This document shows positions 34,730 through 44,746 of a stretch of DNA of 64,000 bases, one piece after another. The stretch is from Flammeovirgaceae bacterium BBD 1991-12 (GTDB lineage: Bacteria; Bacteroidota; Bacteroidia; Cytophagales; Cyclobacteriaceae), in contig LYSV01000018.1 in the NCBI GenBank assembly GCA_001657315.1, forward strand, positions 38,647 to 102,646, in the 5' to 3' direction. Below the pieces are notes generated by a model. That model did no database searches. It was not told the origin of the DNA and was given only the letters and a program-made list of their open reading frames with translations. Position numbers and translations under genes: made by a program. The stretch's first letter is position 1; each line of letters begins with the position of its first letter.

Positions 34730-35668
34730 GTGAACATAGGAATAATAGGAGCAGGGGGCGTGGGAGGATACTTTGGGGCCCGGCTTGCACAGGCCGGATA
34801 CAACGTAACCCTGATAGCCAGGGGAGAGCATCTGGCAGCTATCCGGAAAAACGGGCTACAGGTCAGGAGTATCAAAGGTGATTTTCATGTCAGGAATATC
34901 GCCGCTACAGAACACATAGAAGATGTTAAAGGAGCCGATCTGATATTGGTTTGCGTAAAGGCATGGCAGATCATAGCCTTAGCCGGAGAAATAGCCGCGA
35001 TCGTTCATCCGGAGACTATCGTTTTACCTCTTCAGAACGGTGTTCTGGCATTGGAGGAGCTAAAGGAAAGCGTGGACGAAAAAAATCTGGTGGGTGGGTT
35101 GTGTCGGCTGCTTAGCGAGATCCAATCCCCGGGAGTGATCAACCATTTTGGTGTTGAACCCATTCTTGAGTTCGGTGAAATTAACAGGCAGGAGACCCCA
35201 AGGCTGCATATGCTGAAAGACATGTTCGACAACGCTGGAATAAAGTCCGTGATCTCCAGCGATATACATGCTGATCTTTGGAAAAAATTCATTTTCATCT
35301 GTGTAAGTGGCCTGTTGGCTGTGACCAAAACCACCTACGGAGAGTTAAGAGAGACACCGGAGCTGAGAGAAATGATGGTCAACCTGATGAACGAGATCCA
35401 TCAACTGGCAGAAACCATAGGCATTTCAATAGCCCCGGATTACGTGCGTGAAACCGTTGCCTTTATTGATACATTTCCCTATGACTCTACCACATCACTG
35501 GCCCGGGATGTCCTGAACGGCAGGCCGTCGGAAATTGAATATCAGAATGGAACTGTGGTTAGACTGGGGCAGGCGTACGGTGTGGATACCCCTGTCAACA
35601 GGTATGTCTACTATTCTGTTCTGCCTTTGGAGAAGAAGGCCAGGAGTTCAAGCCTGATCAGGGGTTGA
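34730..35668 (+). CDS. 2-dehydropantoate 2-reductase (ketopantoate reductase) family protein
   Basis: 312 residues, GTG start at 34730. The Rossmann N-terminus is GIIGAGGVGGYFGARLAQAG, followed by VCVKAWQ and LPLQNGV, the NADPH and substrate segments of the family. The C-terminal helical domain carries WKKFIFICVSGLLAV and the late SLARDVLNGRPSEIEYQNG, with conserved Lys and Glu of ApbA/PanE enzymes. It would reduce ketopantoate to pantoate for coenzyme A synthesis, but genomes often hold several paralogues with other substrates and no pan genes adjoin. It is transcribed alone; a weak hairpin (GGTTGAT/ATCAACC, 35663-35685) spans its stop. Confidence 0.88.
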   Translation: MNIGIIGAGGVGGYFGARLAQAGYNVTLIARGEHLAAIRKNGLQVRSIKGDFHVRNIAATEHIEDVKGADLILVCVKAWQIIALAGEIAAIVHPETIVLPLQNGVLALEELKESVDEKNLVGGLCRLLSEIQSPGVINHFGVEPILEFGEINRQETPRLHMLKDMFDNAGIKSVISSDIHADLWKKFIFICVSGLLAVTKTTYGELRETPELREMMVNLMNEIHQLAETIGISIAPDYVRETVAFIDTFPYDSTTSLARDVLNGRPSEIEYQNGTVVRLGQAYGVDTPVNRYVYYSVLPLEKKARSSSLIRG

Positions 35669-35763
35669 TTGTTAAAATATCAACCGTTATCATATACCAA
35701 CTCAAAGGGCGATGCTTTAAAAATATTGACGCCTACTCTTTTCTTTAGTACATACTCACATAT

Positions 35764-35817
35764 TTTACTGACAAAAGTAAACTTTATTGCTCCGACATCC
35801 GTATATTACTGACAAAA
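35764..35817 (+). promoter_or_regulatory. Candidate PadR operator: inverted and direct repeats
   Basis: Inverted repeat TTTACT-GACAAA-AGTAAA (35764-35781). The core TTACTGACAAAA occurs twice in direct orientation, 35765-35776 and 35806-35817, 41 bases apart (about four helical turns). It lies just before the padR start at 35833. Confidence 0.6.
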
Positions 35818-35832
35818 TGAAATTTAATCATT

Positions 35833-36171
35833 ATGGGTAGAATATATCTGGGTGAGTTCGAAGAGCTTGTCTTGCTTACCGTAGGCGTGCTCTATGAAAG
35901 TGCCTATGCAGTGGCCATTACCAAAGAGATCAGCGAACAGTCCGGTCGCTCGGTGAATGTGAGCGCCGTCCATAAATCATTATACCGCCTTGAAAAAAAG
36001 GGTATGCTCAAGTCACGGTTGGGTGATCCTGAATCGAAGAGGGGAGGTAAAAGAAAACGCCTGTTCACCATTACTCCATTTGGAAAAAAAGCGCTGGATG
36101 AATGCATGGAGCTCAGAATGAGTCTCAGGAAGCAGATCCCAGATCTGGCTTTTAAATGGCAAATGGGTTAA
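35833..36171 (+). CDS. PadR family transcriptional regulator
   Basis: 112 residues with the PadR winged helix: GRIYLGEFEELVLLTVGVLY, recognition region VNVSAVHKSLYRLEKKGMLK, wing GGKRKRLFTITPFGKKAL and a short C-terminal dimer helix. It precedes an array of three permease genes on the same strand, with a 96-base AT-rich gap before the first (36172-36267). Direct and inverted copies of TTACTGACAAAA stand upstream of its own start. The N-terminal helix resembles those of the two other PadR proteins in the window, so they probably arose with their permeases by duplication. Confidence 0.94.
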   Translation: MGRIYLGEFEELVLLTVGVLYESAYAVAITKEISEQSGRSVNVSAVHKSLYRLEKKGMLKSRLGDPESKRGGKRKRLFTITPFGKKALDECMELRMSLRKQIPDLAFKWQMG

Positions 36172-36267
36172 TTGGGAAGCAGGTCATTCATTACATGAGA
36201 TTATTAATTATAAATAAATGATAATCAGTATTTTATATTATAAAAACTAATATACTGTAAGGTCAAA

Positions 36268-38896
36268 ATGGGTAAGCCAGTTAAGATACCGAAGATCCCC
36301 CATGCCTTTTTCAGGTGGTACTGCCTGCCGGAAAAATACGAGGAGCTGCACGGTGACCTGGAAGAATTCTTTTATGAAAGAGCAGCCCAATACGGTGAAG
36401 CCAGCGCAAGGTGGTACTATCTGCTGGACGTCATCAGGTGCTGTCAGCCTTATGCATGGAAAAAACCGCAACGTCAAAACTCAAATATTGTCATGTTCAG
36501 AAACTACTACTTAACAGCATTCCGGAGTCTTTTGAAACACAAGAGCTACTTTATCATAAATATTTCCGGCCTTGCGATAGGGATCGCGAGTTTTACCTTC
36601 ATTTCACTCTACGTCATCAATGAGTTGTGATCGTTTTCACTCAAATCATGAGAACATCTATCGTGTGAGTAATGAAGCGATCATCAGAGGCGAACCCAAC
36701 AGCCAGGCAACCACCGCTGCACCAATGGCCAGGGCCATGATTGACAACTATCCAGAAGTAGTGAAGGCCACCCGTGTTTTGAGAAGTGGCTCCCTGTTGA
36801 TAGGAAGGGGAAGCGAAAAAATAAACGAAGATGGGGTGCTGTTTGCAGATTCTGCTTTTTTTGATGTTTTTGATTTCAATCTGATCAAGGGGAATCCCAA
36901 AGCTGCCCTGGTCCATCCGAAATCAATGATCCTGTCGGAGTCTTTTGCAAAAAAATACTTTGGAGAGGAAGATCCTGTGGGTGAAGACATCACTGTGGAT
37001 GAAGACAGTGTTTTTTACACCGTTACGGGGGTTTTGGAAGATGTACCGGCGAACTCACACCTGCAATTCGATATGCTTGCCTCCTTAAGCACCAGGGATC
37101 ATGACGATACAGACCGGTGGATTGGCAGAAGCCTGCATACCTATGCCGTATTGAACGAGGGCGCCGACCCCGAAGCCTTAAAGGAGAAAATGAAGGAGCT
37201 GTTTTATGAATATATGGCGCCGGAAATAGAATATTATACAGAAATGACCATCACCGAATGGGAGGGTGCCAATAATTCTGTCAACTTTAAGCTCACACCC
37301 ATAAAGGATATTCATCTTCATTCGACTTCTTCCGAAGAACTGGAACCAACCGGTAATGTTTCCTACATCTACATCTACACGCTGATTGGGGTCATCATAC
37401 TTTTCATTGCCATATTTAATTTTGTTAACCTGGCTACAGCGCATTCAGCTAACAGGGCAAGGGAAGTGGGGGTCAGAAAAGTGATCGGATCTTCAAAAAG
37501 GGCATTGATAGGTCAGTTCATATTTGAATCCATAATGATCTCACTATTCGCTACCTTTTTGGCTGTCCTGATTATCCACTTTTTAAAACCTTCCTTCTAT
37601 AACTTAATAGGAAGGGAACTGGCATTTGGCCCCACTTCGAGTTATATAGGCTTACTTTTAATGCTGTGCCTGGCCATTTTCGTAGGTATACTTGCCGGAT
37701 GTTATCCTGCCTTTGTCTTATCTGCCTTCCGGCCGGTGGACGTTCTGAAAGGGTCTTTCAGCTCAGGGGCAAAATCGGGATGGTTGCGGAACCTGCTGGT
37801 GACCATTCAATTTGCAGCCTCCATTGTCATCATCATAGGTACGCTGGTCATTTATAATCAAATCGAATTTATGCTGACCAAAAACCTGGGATTCGATAAA
37901 GACCAGATCATGGTCCTTAAAAGACCGGATGCACTAAAGGGCAACCTGGAAGCATTCAAAAATGATCTGGTTGAAAACTCCAATATCATGACTGTTGCGA
38001 ATTCCAGGACTATTCCCGGAAAAGAGTACAGGATAAGGTCATATCGCAAAATGGACAACCATGAGGTTTACCTTTTTCTCAATAATCAGGTCACCCACGA
38101 CTATCAGGAATTAATGGGCATGGAATTGATATCGGGTCGTTTTTTCTCGGAGGAATATAGCTCAGATTCGAATGCGGTAGTGCTTAATGAGTCAGCGGCA
38201 AAACTGTTTGGTTTTGATGATCCGATCGGCAAGCCTTTAATCTCTGCTTTTAAAGAAGGTACTTTGACGATCATAGGAGTGGTCAGGGATTACAATATTG
38301 AATCACTGCACAAAAGCATTGAACCTGTTTCTTTGGAACTTGCCCCCAACAACAATGACGGCTATTTAAGTATAAAAATCAGCAATGGTCAAAATATTCG
38401 TGAGACCGTTCAATTTGTAGAAAATACCTGGTATGATCATGTTGATAACAAGCCTTTCCAGTATTTTTTCTTTGATGAGGACTATGAGAATCTATACCGG
38501 TCAGAATCCACAACCGGTCAGATACTGATTGTATTCGCATTCCTTTCCATTTTTATTTCCTGTCTGGGGTTAATAGGTTTGATTGCCTACTCCGCTTCCA
38601 TTCGCAAAAAGGAAATTGGTATAAGAAAAGTGCTGGGCGCCAGTGTTGCTACATTGATCAGACTATTATCTGCTGAAACGGCGAGGTTGATCATAATCGC
38701 TACCTTAATTTCATGGCCTCTTGCTTATCTGGCTACCGATTACTGGTTAAAGAATTTCGCAGATCGCACTCACGTCAGCCCCTGGTTTTATGTGGGGTCC
38801 ACACTGGCCGTTATCATAGTGGTGAGTTTTGCCATCAGTTTTCAAACGATCAAAGCTTGTATGAATAATCCTGTAGACTCACTCAGACAGGAATAG
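36268..38896 (+). pseudogene. FtsX/MacB-type permease with prefix domain, frameshifted after the first membrane helix
   Basis: The first part (36268-36630, 120 residues) holds the prefix domain (IPKIPHAFFRWYC...YEELHGDLEEFF) and the first membrane helix, and stops at TGA after VINEL. The remainder continues in the next frame (from about 36620 to 38896, 758 residues) beginning CDRFHSNHENIYRV, with periplasmic domains, both FtsX motifs (REVGVRKVIGS and KEIGIRKVLGA) and the usual C-terminus. Relatives would read roughly NEL-S-Y/C-DRFH here, so a few bases are missing at 36618-36632. Joined, it would be about 875 residues, matching its neighbours. Both halves are otherwise clean, so the break is recent, reversible, or an assembly error. 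Confidence 0.82.
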
Positions 38897-38943
38897 GATC
38901 ACTGTATAACCAAAGGTAAGATGCTGTTTTCTTGCTACTTGTA

Positions 38944-41532
38944 ATGGATAGGAATAACAACATACCGAAAATACCACATGCATTTTTCAGGTGGTACTGT
39001 CAAAAGCAAAGGTACGAGGAGCTGCACGGCGACCTGGAGGAGTTCTTCCATGAAAGGGCCAGCGAGCTGGGGCTGTTCAAAGCCCGGTTATACTACCTGC
39101 TGGATGTCATCCGCTGCTGTCAGCCTTACGCCTGGAAAAAACCTCAACGTCAAAACTCAAACATCATTATGTTCAGAAATTACTACAAAACCTCGTTCAG
39201 GAGCCTGATGAAAAATCCGCTGAGCTCCTTCATCAATATCTTTGGACTATCTGTAGCCATTGGTATATGCCTCGTAGTGCATATCTTCCTCCAATTCGAC
39301 CGGGATACAGACCAGTTCCATAAAAACAGGAATGAGATCTTTCTCACTACCTTCTTTATTGACCGTGATGGCATCCGTGAGCAGTACGGAACCTCTCCAA
39401 CTCCATTGGGCGATATGCTCAGAGAAGATTTTACGCAGATCAAAAAGGTGTGCAGGGTAGAGGATCGCAACGTAGTCGTGAAACAAAAGGACAATGTATT
39501 TCATGAGCAGGTACGATATACAGACCCGGAGTTTTTGGAAATGCTCACTTTCCCGCTGAAATGGGGATCTGCCGGCTCCTTGAACGATCTGAACAGTATC
39601 ATCCTTAGTGAGGAGATGTCCGTCAAATACTTTGGTAGTGAAAATCCCGTGGGAAGGGATATACAGGTGATATTTGGTGATAGTGGAGACAAGGTGTTTA
39701 AGGTAGCCGGAGTAGCAGAGGCCTTTCCCAGGTCCCGCACGATCGATTTTGATTTTTTGATAAATTTTGAAAATCTCAGAACCTCTGACCCTACCTACAA
39801 TGCACACGACTGGGGCTCATTTCTTAGTGCTACCCTGATACAGGTGGATGATCTGTCAGCTCTTGAACAGATCAGAAGGGGTATGGAAAAGTACCTGCGG
39901 TTACAGAATGAGGCGCAACAGGACTGGGCCATCAGCTCATTTGCTTTTGAAAAGCTTGCCAGCCTGCACTACCGGTCAGGGGGCATCCGTGATGACATCT
40001 CTTTTGACAGCAATGCCGAGGCCAGACTGGGATTACCCATTATCGCTGTGTTCATGCTGGTGCTGGCCTGCTTTAACTACATCAATATTGCTGTTGTATC
40101 AGCCACGCGCAGGTTGAAGGAGATTGGTTTGAGAAAGGTTATCGGAGCCAGTAAAACGGGCGTGGTTATTCAATTTCTGGTAGAGAATATATTTCTGACC
40201 GCCTTTGCCCTTATCGTAGGTGTTGCACTGACGGTCGCCCTTTTTCTTCCATGGTTTAGTAGCCTCACTGGCGATCCACTGGAATTCAGGCTCATCGATG
40301 TGAACCTTTGGATGTTTTTGGTGTCCATTGTGTTGATCACGGGGATTGCTTCCGGTATCTATCCGGCCTTTTACATATCAAAATTTGAGGCTGTAAAGAT
40401 CTTTAAGGGGTCATTGAAATTCGGCAGAAAGAACCCGCTGACCAAAGCCTTTCTGGGGATCCAACTAATTATGACCTGTGGCGGTATCACCTGTGCGGTT
40501 GTATTTACCCAAAACAGTGTTTATCAAAACAATCAGAGCTGGGGTTACAATCAAAACGGGGTATTGTACGTAAGCATGCCGGACTCTACCGGCTTTGAAC
40601 GACTAAAAGCGGTGATGGAGCAGGACCCGAACGTGCTCTCTATTACCGGATCTACTCATCATTTGGGAAAAAGTCACAGCACTGCTGTGATCCGCCTGGC
40701 GGAGCGACAATATGAGGTAGACCAGCTCTCCGTAGATGCCCGGTACTTCAGGACAATGGAAATACAATTGATCTCAGGACGTGTTTTCAGGGATCGTTCG
40801 GAAAGTGACAAACAAGCTGTGGTGGTCAATGAACTACTGGTCAAAAAACTGGACCTGGCACAGCCCTTAGGGCAACTTTTCGAGATTGACAGTGCAAAAT
40901 ACGAGGTGATCGGGATCGTGAGGGACTTTCATACCTATAATTTTTACAATGAACTTAGCCCTACCATTTTCAGGGTAGCTGATGAAGACGAATATGACTA
41001 CATGTCACTGAGGGTAAAAAACGGCTCAGAAAGAGATGTATATCAGACATTAAGAGCACAATGGGCTACCATTTTTCCGGAGATCCCCTTTCAGGGAGGC
41101 AGCCAGGAAGATACCTGGGCCCGGTTCTTTTCACAGGTGGATACTGCCGAACGGTTTTACAAGGTGCTGGCTTTTCTGGCAGTGATGCTTGCCAGCCTGG
41201 GGTTGTACGGCCTTGTCAGGCTTAACGTAAGCGGGCGGGTCAGGGAATTCAGTATCAGAAAAGTGCTGGGAGCTGGCATAAAAAACCTGGCTTCCAATAT
41301 CATTGGCCAATATGCGGTATTGTGTGGCATCGCATTACTGATAGGCATTCCTTTCAGCTACTTTTTGGCAAAGGCAAGTCTGGATATGCTCTATGCCTAT
41401 CCCATGCCGGTAACATGGGTGCCTATTCTTTTTTCCATGTTCATACTCATGGCGGTAATACTGACTGTGGTCTCCACCCAGATAGGAAAAGTGGTCAGGT
41501 CCAGTCCGGTTGAAGGGTTAAAAGTAGAGTAG
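38944..41532 (+). CDS. FtsX/MacB-type ABC permease with prefix domain (array copy 2)
   Basis: 862 residues from the ATG at 38944; an in-frame TTG four codons earlier is less likely. Prefix domain (about 5-60) IPKIPHAFFRWYCQKQRYEE then LHGDLEEFF, almost the same as in the neighbours, followed by DVIRCCQPYAWKKPQRQNSN. First membrane helix about 92-114, periplasmic core, FtsX domain (KEIGLRKVIGA), second periplasmic part, second FtsX domain (REFSIRKVLGA). Its body is clearly closest to the next gene: blocks such as KVCRVEDRNVVVKQ, LSEEMSVKYFG and GSTHHLGKSH recur there. It lies 47 bases after the frameshifted permease and 24 before the next, so the three form an operon. Function unknown; no ATPase partner seen. 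Confidence 0.93.
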   Translation: MDRNNNIPKIPHAFFRWYCQKQRYEELHGDLEEFFHERASELGLFKARLYYLLDVIRCCQPYAWKKPQRQNSNIIMFRNYYKTSFRSLMKNPLSSFINIFGLSVAIGICLVVHIFLQFDRDTDQFHKNRNEIFLTTFFIDRDGIREQYGTSPTPLGDMLREDFTQIKKVCRVEDRNVVVKQKDNVFHEQVRYTDPEFLEMLTFPLKWGSAGSLNDLNSIILSEEMSVKYFGSENPVGRDIQVIFGDSGDKVFKVAGVAEAFPRSRTIDFDFLINFENLRTSDPTYNAHDWGSFLSATLIQVDDLSALEQIRRGMEKYLRLQNEAQQDWAISSFAFEKLASLHYRSGGIRDDISFDSNAEARLGLPIIAVFMLVLACFNYINIAVVSATRRLKEIGLRKVIGASKTGVVIQFLVENIFLTAFALIVGVALTVALFLPWFSSLTGDPLEFRLIDVNLWMFLVSIVLITGIASGIYPAFYISKFEAVKIFKGSLKFGRKNPLTKAFLGIQLIMTCGGITCAVVFTQNSVYQNNQSWGYNQNGVLYVSMPDSTGFERLKAVMEQDPNVLSITGSTHHLGKSHSTAVIRLAERQYEVDQLSVDARYFRTMEIQLISGRVFRDRSESDKQAVVVNELLVKKLDLAQPLGQLFEIDSAKYEVIGIVRDFHTYNFYNELSPTIFRVADEDEYDYMSLRVKNGSERDVYQTLRAQWATIFPEIPFQGGSQEDTWARFFSQVDTAERFYKVLAFLAVMLASLGLYGLVRLNVSGRVREFSIRKVLGAGIKNLASNIIGQYAVLCGIALLIGIPFSYFLAKASLDMLYAYPMPVTWVPILFSMFILMAVILTVVSTQIGKVVRSSPVEGLKVE

Positions 41533-41556
41533 GCGATACACAGGCGGTGAACAGCT

Positions 41557-44145
41557 ATGAAAGCGAAAATGTCCGTACCGAAAATACCTCACGCTTTCTT
41601 CCGATGGTATTGCAAAAAGGAAAGATACGAGGAGATACATGGTGACCTGGAAGAATTCTTCTATGAAAGAGCGGATAGGTACGGCCTGACAAAGGCACGC
41701 CTGCGCTATGTTATGGATGTCATCCGCTGTTGTCAGCCCTATGCCTGGAAACAACCAAAAACTCAAAATACAACAATCGTTATGTTCAGTAACTACTACA
41801 AAACTTCCTTCAGGAGCCTGATGAAAAATCCCCTGACCTCATTTATCAATCTGTTCGGATTATCCGTGGCCATAGGCATATGCCTTGTGGTGTATTCCTT
41901 TATGGAATATCAGTACAGTGTAGATAGTTTCCATCAAAACAGGCATGAAGTTTACCTCGCTACTTTCTACGCAGACAGGGATGGTGCCCGTCAGCAGTTT
42001 GGCCTGACCCCGAGACCCCTGGGAGATATGCTCCGGGAAGATTTTACCCACATTAAAAAGGTATGTCGCCTTGAGGATAAGAAGGTAGTGCTGAAACACG
42101 GAGATCAGGTGTTCCATGAGAAGGTACGGTTTTCGGACCCCGAATTCCTGGAGATGTTCACCTTTCCCCTCAAATGGGGATCTGCCAGGTCCCTGACAGA
42201 CCTGAATAGCATCATCCTCAGTGAAGAAATGTCCGTGAAGTATTTCGGGCAGGACGATCCGGTAGGAGAGGACATGCTTATGATCTTTGGCAAGAACAGA
42301 AATAAAGTATTTAAAGTCACCGGTGTAGCGGCAGCATTTCCAAAGGCACATGACATAGATTTTGATTTTCTTATTAATTTCAGGAACCTGCAGGTATATA
42401 ACCCTCACTATGATTTTGACGACTGGAGCGCATTGGTCAATGCCACCCTCATACAGGTAGATGATCCGTCAGATCTGAAACCCATAGCCAACGGAATGAA
42501 TAAGTACAGGCTACTTCAGAATGAAGCTGAAAAAGACCAGCCCATTTCGTCCTTTGCCTTTGAACCTCTCTCCACATTGTATGAAAGATCCGAGAACATA
42601 AGGGACGCTATTTCCTATAATTTTTCAGCTCCAGGCCGGATTACCCTGCCCATTCTTGCCATATTTATGATAGCGCTGGCCTGTTTTAACTATATCAACA
42701 TTGCCATAGTATCCGCAGCCAAAAGACTGAAGGAAATTGGTATGAGAAAGGTAATGGGCGCCAACAGAGGGAAGGTGGTGATCCAGTTTTTGGCGGAAAA
42801 CATATTCGTTACACTATTTGCCCTTCTGGTAGGATTTCTTCTGGCGGTCACTATTTTTCTTCCGTGGTTTAAGGGTATCTCCGAATTTGACCTTGAGCTA
42901 AGTATGATAGATCTGAAGCTCTGGGTATTCCTCGGCTTCATTCTGCTTTTTACCGGGGTGGCTTCGGGAATTTATCCGGCCTTTTATATTTCCAGGTTTC
43001 AGGCCACCACTATTTTTAAAGGCACGGTACAGTTCGGTAAGAAGAATCCGCTGACAAAGGTGTTTTTAAGCATCCAACTGGTCATGGCGTGCATACTTAT
43101 CACCGGTGCAGTAATGTTCACCCAAAACACTGCCTACCAGTCGCATCGTAGCTGGGGATATGACCAGAAAGGAGTATTGTATGTGAATCTGCCAGATTCT
43201 TCTGCTTTTGAGCGATTAAAGACCCCGCTCCTTCAAAATCCCAATGTCCTTGCTATTGCGGGATCGTCCCATCACCTGGGCAGTAACATCACTTCTGCAG
43301 TAGTGCACATGGTTGATCGTCAGTATGAGGTGGACCAGTTGTCGGTAGATGCGCATTATTTTGAGACCATGGGCCTGCAGCTGTCTTCAGGCCGTGCTTT
43401 TAGGGACCAGTATGAAAGTGACCGGCAGGCGGTAGTGGTCAATGGGCTTTTTGTTAAGAATATGACGCTGAAGCAACCTGTGGGACAACGTTTTGAGATC
43501 GACGGTATTCGCTACGAGATCATTGGTGTAGTAAAGGATTTTCACATTTACAATTTCAACCATGAAGTTAAGCCCACCATTTTCAGACTGGCCAGCGAAA
43601 ATGATTATCGCTATTTGTCTATGAAAGTACAACCTGGCGTCGAGAAGGAAATGTATGAGGAATTACAGCAACAATGGACCTCTCTTTTTCCGGAGATCCC
43701 CTTTGAGGGCGGGCACCAGACAGATCTGTGGGCAGGCTTCTTTGAAGATATTGACGTTCAGCAAAGGTTTATGAGCACCGTGGCTATCATCGCCGTATTA
43801 CTGGCCGGGCTGGGATTATACGGTTTGGTAACGCTGAATGTATCTGGCAGGATCAGGGAATTCAGCATCAGAAAAGTGCTGGGCGCCGGACTCAAAAATA
43901 TTGTGGCAAACATAACACGGCAATATATGCTTCTTGTGCTGATGGCACTTGTTGCCGGGGCACCATTGAGCTATGTACTGATCACTGCCCTGTTGAATAT
44001 GTTATTTGCCTACCCTATGCCACTGGATTATTCCGGTGTTGCCCTTTCTGTGATTATCCTTGTCATTGTTTTACTCGCTGTAGTGTCCACGCAGGTCAGA
44101 AAAGTAGTAGGATCTAACCCGGCGGATGGATTGAAGGCAGAATAG
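41557..44145 (+). CDS. FtsX/MacB-type ABC permease with prefix domain (array copy 3)
   Basis: 862 residues, paralogue of the preceding gene from end to end. Prefix domain (about 7-65): VPKIPHAFFRWYCKKERYEE then IHGDLEEFFYERA. Membrane helix about 92-114. FtsX motifs KEIGMRKVMGA and REFSIRKVLGA. The segment GIYPAFYISRFQAT between them matches copy 2 (GIYPAFYISKFEAV). It ends the PadR-led permease array. Nothing encodes an ATP-binding protein within the window; a shared ATPase elsewhere, or ATP-independent action, are the alternatives. Confidence 0.93.
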   Translation: MKAKMSVPKIPHAFFRWYCKKERYEEIHGDLEEFFYERADRYGLTKARLRYVMDVIRCCQPYAWKQPKTQNTTIVMFSNYYKTSFRSLMKNPLTSFINLFGLSVAIGICLVVYSFMEYQYSVDSFHQNRHEVYLATFYADRDGARQQFGLTPRPLGDMLREDFTHIKKVCRLEDKKVVLKHGDQVFHEKVRFSDPEFLEMFTFPLKWGSARSLTDLNSIILSEEMSVKYFGQDDPVGEDMLMIFGKNRNKVFKVTGVAAAFPKAHDIDFDFLINFRNLQVYNPHYDFDDWSALVNATLIQVDDPSDLKPIANGMNKYRLLQNEAEKDQPISSFAFEPLSTLYERSENIRDAISYNFSAPGRITLPILAIFMIALACFNYINIAIVSAAKRLKEIGMRKVMGANRGKVVIQFLAENIFVTLFALLVGFLLAVTIFLPWFKGISEFDLELSMIDLKLWVFLGFILLFTGVASGIYPAFYISRFQATTIFKGTVQFGKKNPLTKVFLSIQLVMACILITGAVMFTQNTAYQSHRSWGYDQKGVLYVNLPDSSAFERLKTPLLQNPNVLAIAGSSHHLGSNITSAVVHMVDRQYEVDQLSVDAHYFETMGLQLSSGRAFRDQYESDRQAVVVNGLFVKNMTLKQPVGQRFEIDGIRYEIIGVVKDFHIYNFNHEVKPTIFRLASENDYRYLSMKVQPGVEKEMYEELQQQWTSLFPEIPFEGGHQTDLWAGFFEDIDVQQRFMSTVAIIAVLLAGLGLYGLVTLNVSGRIREFSIRKVLGAGLKNIVANITRQYMLLVLMALVAGAPLSYVLITALLNMLFAYPMPLDYSGVALSVIILVIVLLAVVSTQVRKVVGSNPADGLKAE

Positions 44146-44205
44146 ACACCACCTTTTCTGTTCCCAAAAGAGCCTTCTTACAGGGCCGCTTGATTTATTT
44201 TTATC

Positions 44206-44225
44206 ATGTTAAAAATATTTAACAT
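44206..44225 (+). promoter_or_regulatory. Palindrome upstream of the membrane-protein/HTH pair
   Basis: Inverted repeat ATGTTAAA-AATA-TTTAACAT, perfect over 8 bases, about 75 bases before the ATG at 44302. Possible binding site for the HTH protein encoded second in this pair. Confidence 0.45.
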
Positions 44226-44301
44226 TGTGTATAACATTATTAACTCAATGTACGTAAAACTTCACATACATTAACATGAACCTTTTTAAAAAGCTGTGAC
44301 T

Positions 44302-44745
44302 ATGTCATATCAGGAAAAACGAAACATTGTCAACATTTTAAGTACACTGCTGATATCAGCCGCCTATTTTGGATATGTCGTTCATACCTATGCTGACGAA
44401 AGTATGAACTCGGATCAACTGCTTAAATTCTGGGCTACCACATTGCTGGTCCTGATCCCTGTGGGTATTGTAGCCAAGATCATCATATATATAGCCTTTG
44501 GCATTTTTAACACTATAGCTACACGGGAAAAGATCCCCGTTAAGGATGAGATGGATAAACTGATCGAGCTGAAGGCCACCCGCAATGCACAATGTGTATT
44601 CACCTTTGGGTTTTTGCTGGCCATGGTAACACTGGCTTTGGGCATGTCGGTAAACATGATGTTTGTTGTGATCATTTGCTCGGGGATAGCTTCGGAGATC
44701 TCTGAGAATATGTCGCAACTTTATTTTTACCGAAAAGGTATCTGA
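44302..44745 (+). CDS. Small integral membrane protein (DUF2178-like)
   Basis: 147 residues from the ATG at 44302 (a GTG two codons earlier is in frame). Four predicted membrane helices are visible: about 11-28, 43-70, 100-117 and 118-135 (NIVNILSTLLISAAYFGYVV; LLVLIPVGIVAKIIIYIAFG; FTFGFLLAMVTLALGMSV; FVVIICSGIASE). A conserved-looking loop, EKIPVKDEMDKLIELKATR, sits between helices two and three. Such proteins commonly pair with a short Xre-type regulator, as here with the gene one base downstream. The function of these pairs is unknown. Confidence 0.75.
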   Translation: MSYQEKRNIVNILSTLLISAAYFGYVVHTYADESMNSDQLLKFWATTLLVLIPVGIVAKIIIYIAFGIFNTIATREKIPVKDEMDKLIELKATRNAQCVFTFGFLLAMVTLALGMSVNMMFVVIICSGIASEISENMSQLYFYRKGI

Positions 44746-44746
44746 C

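Noticed and set aside
34651..34881. Short frame overlapping the start of the ketopantoate reductase-like gene
   Set aside because: It overlaps the Rossmann motif of a clear gene in another frame.
39247..39807. 186-codon minus-strand frame within a permease, and a similar one at 41860-42408
   Set aside because: Both are the same antisense frame of paralogous permeases, so their resemblance comes from the sense genes.
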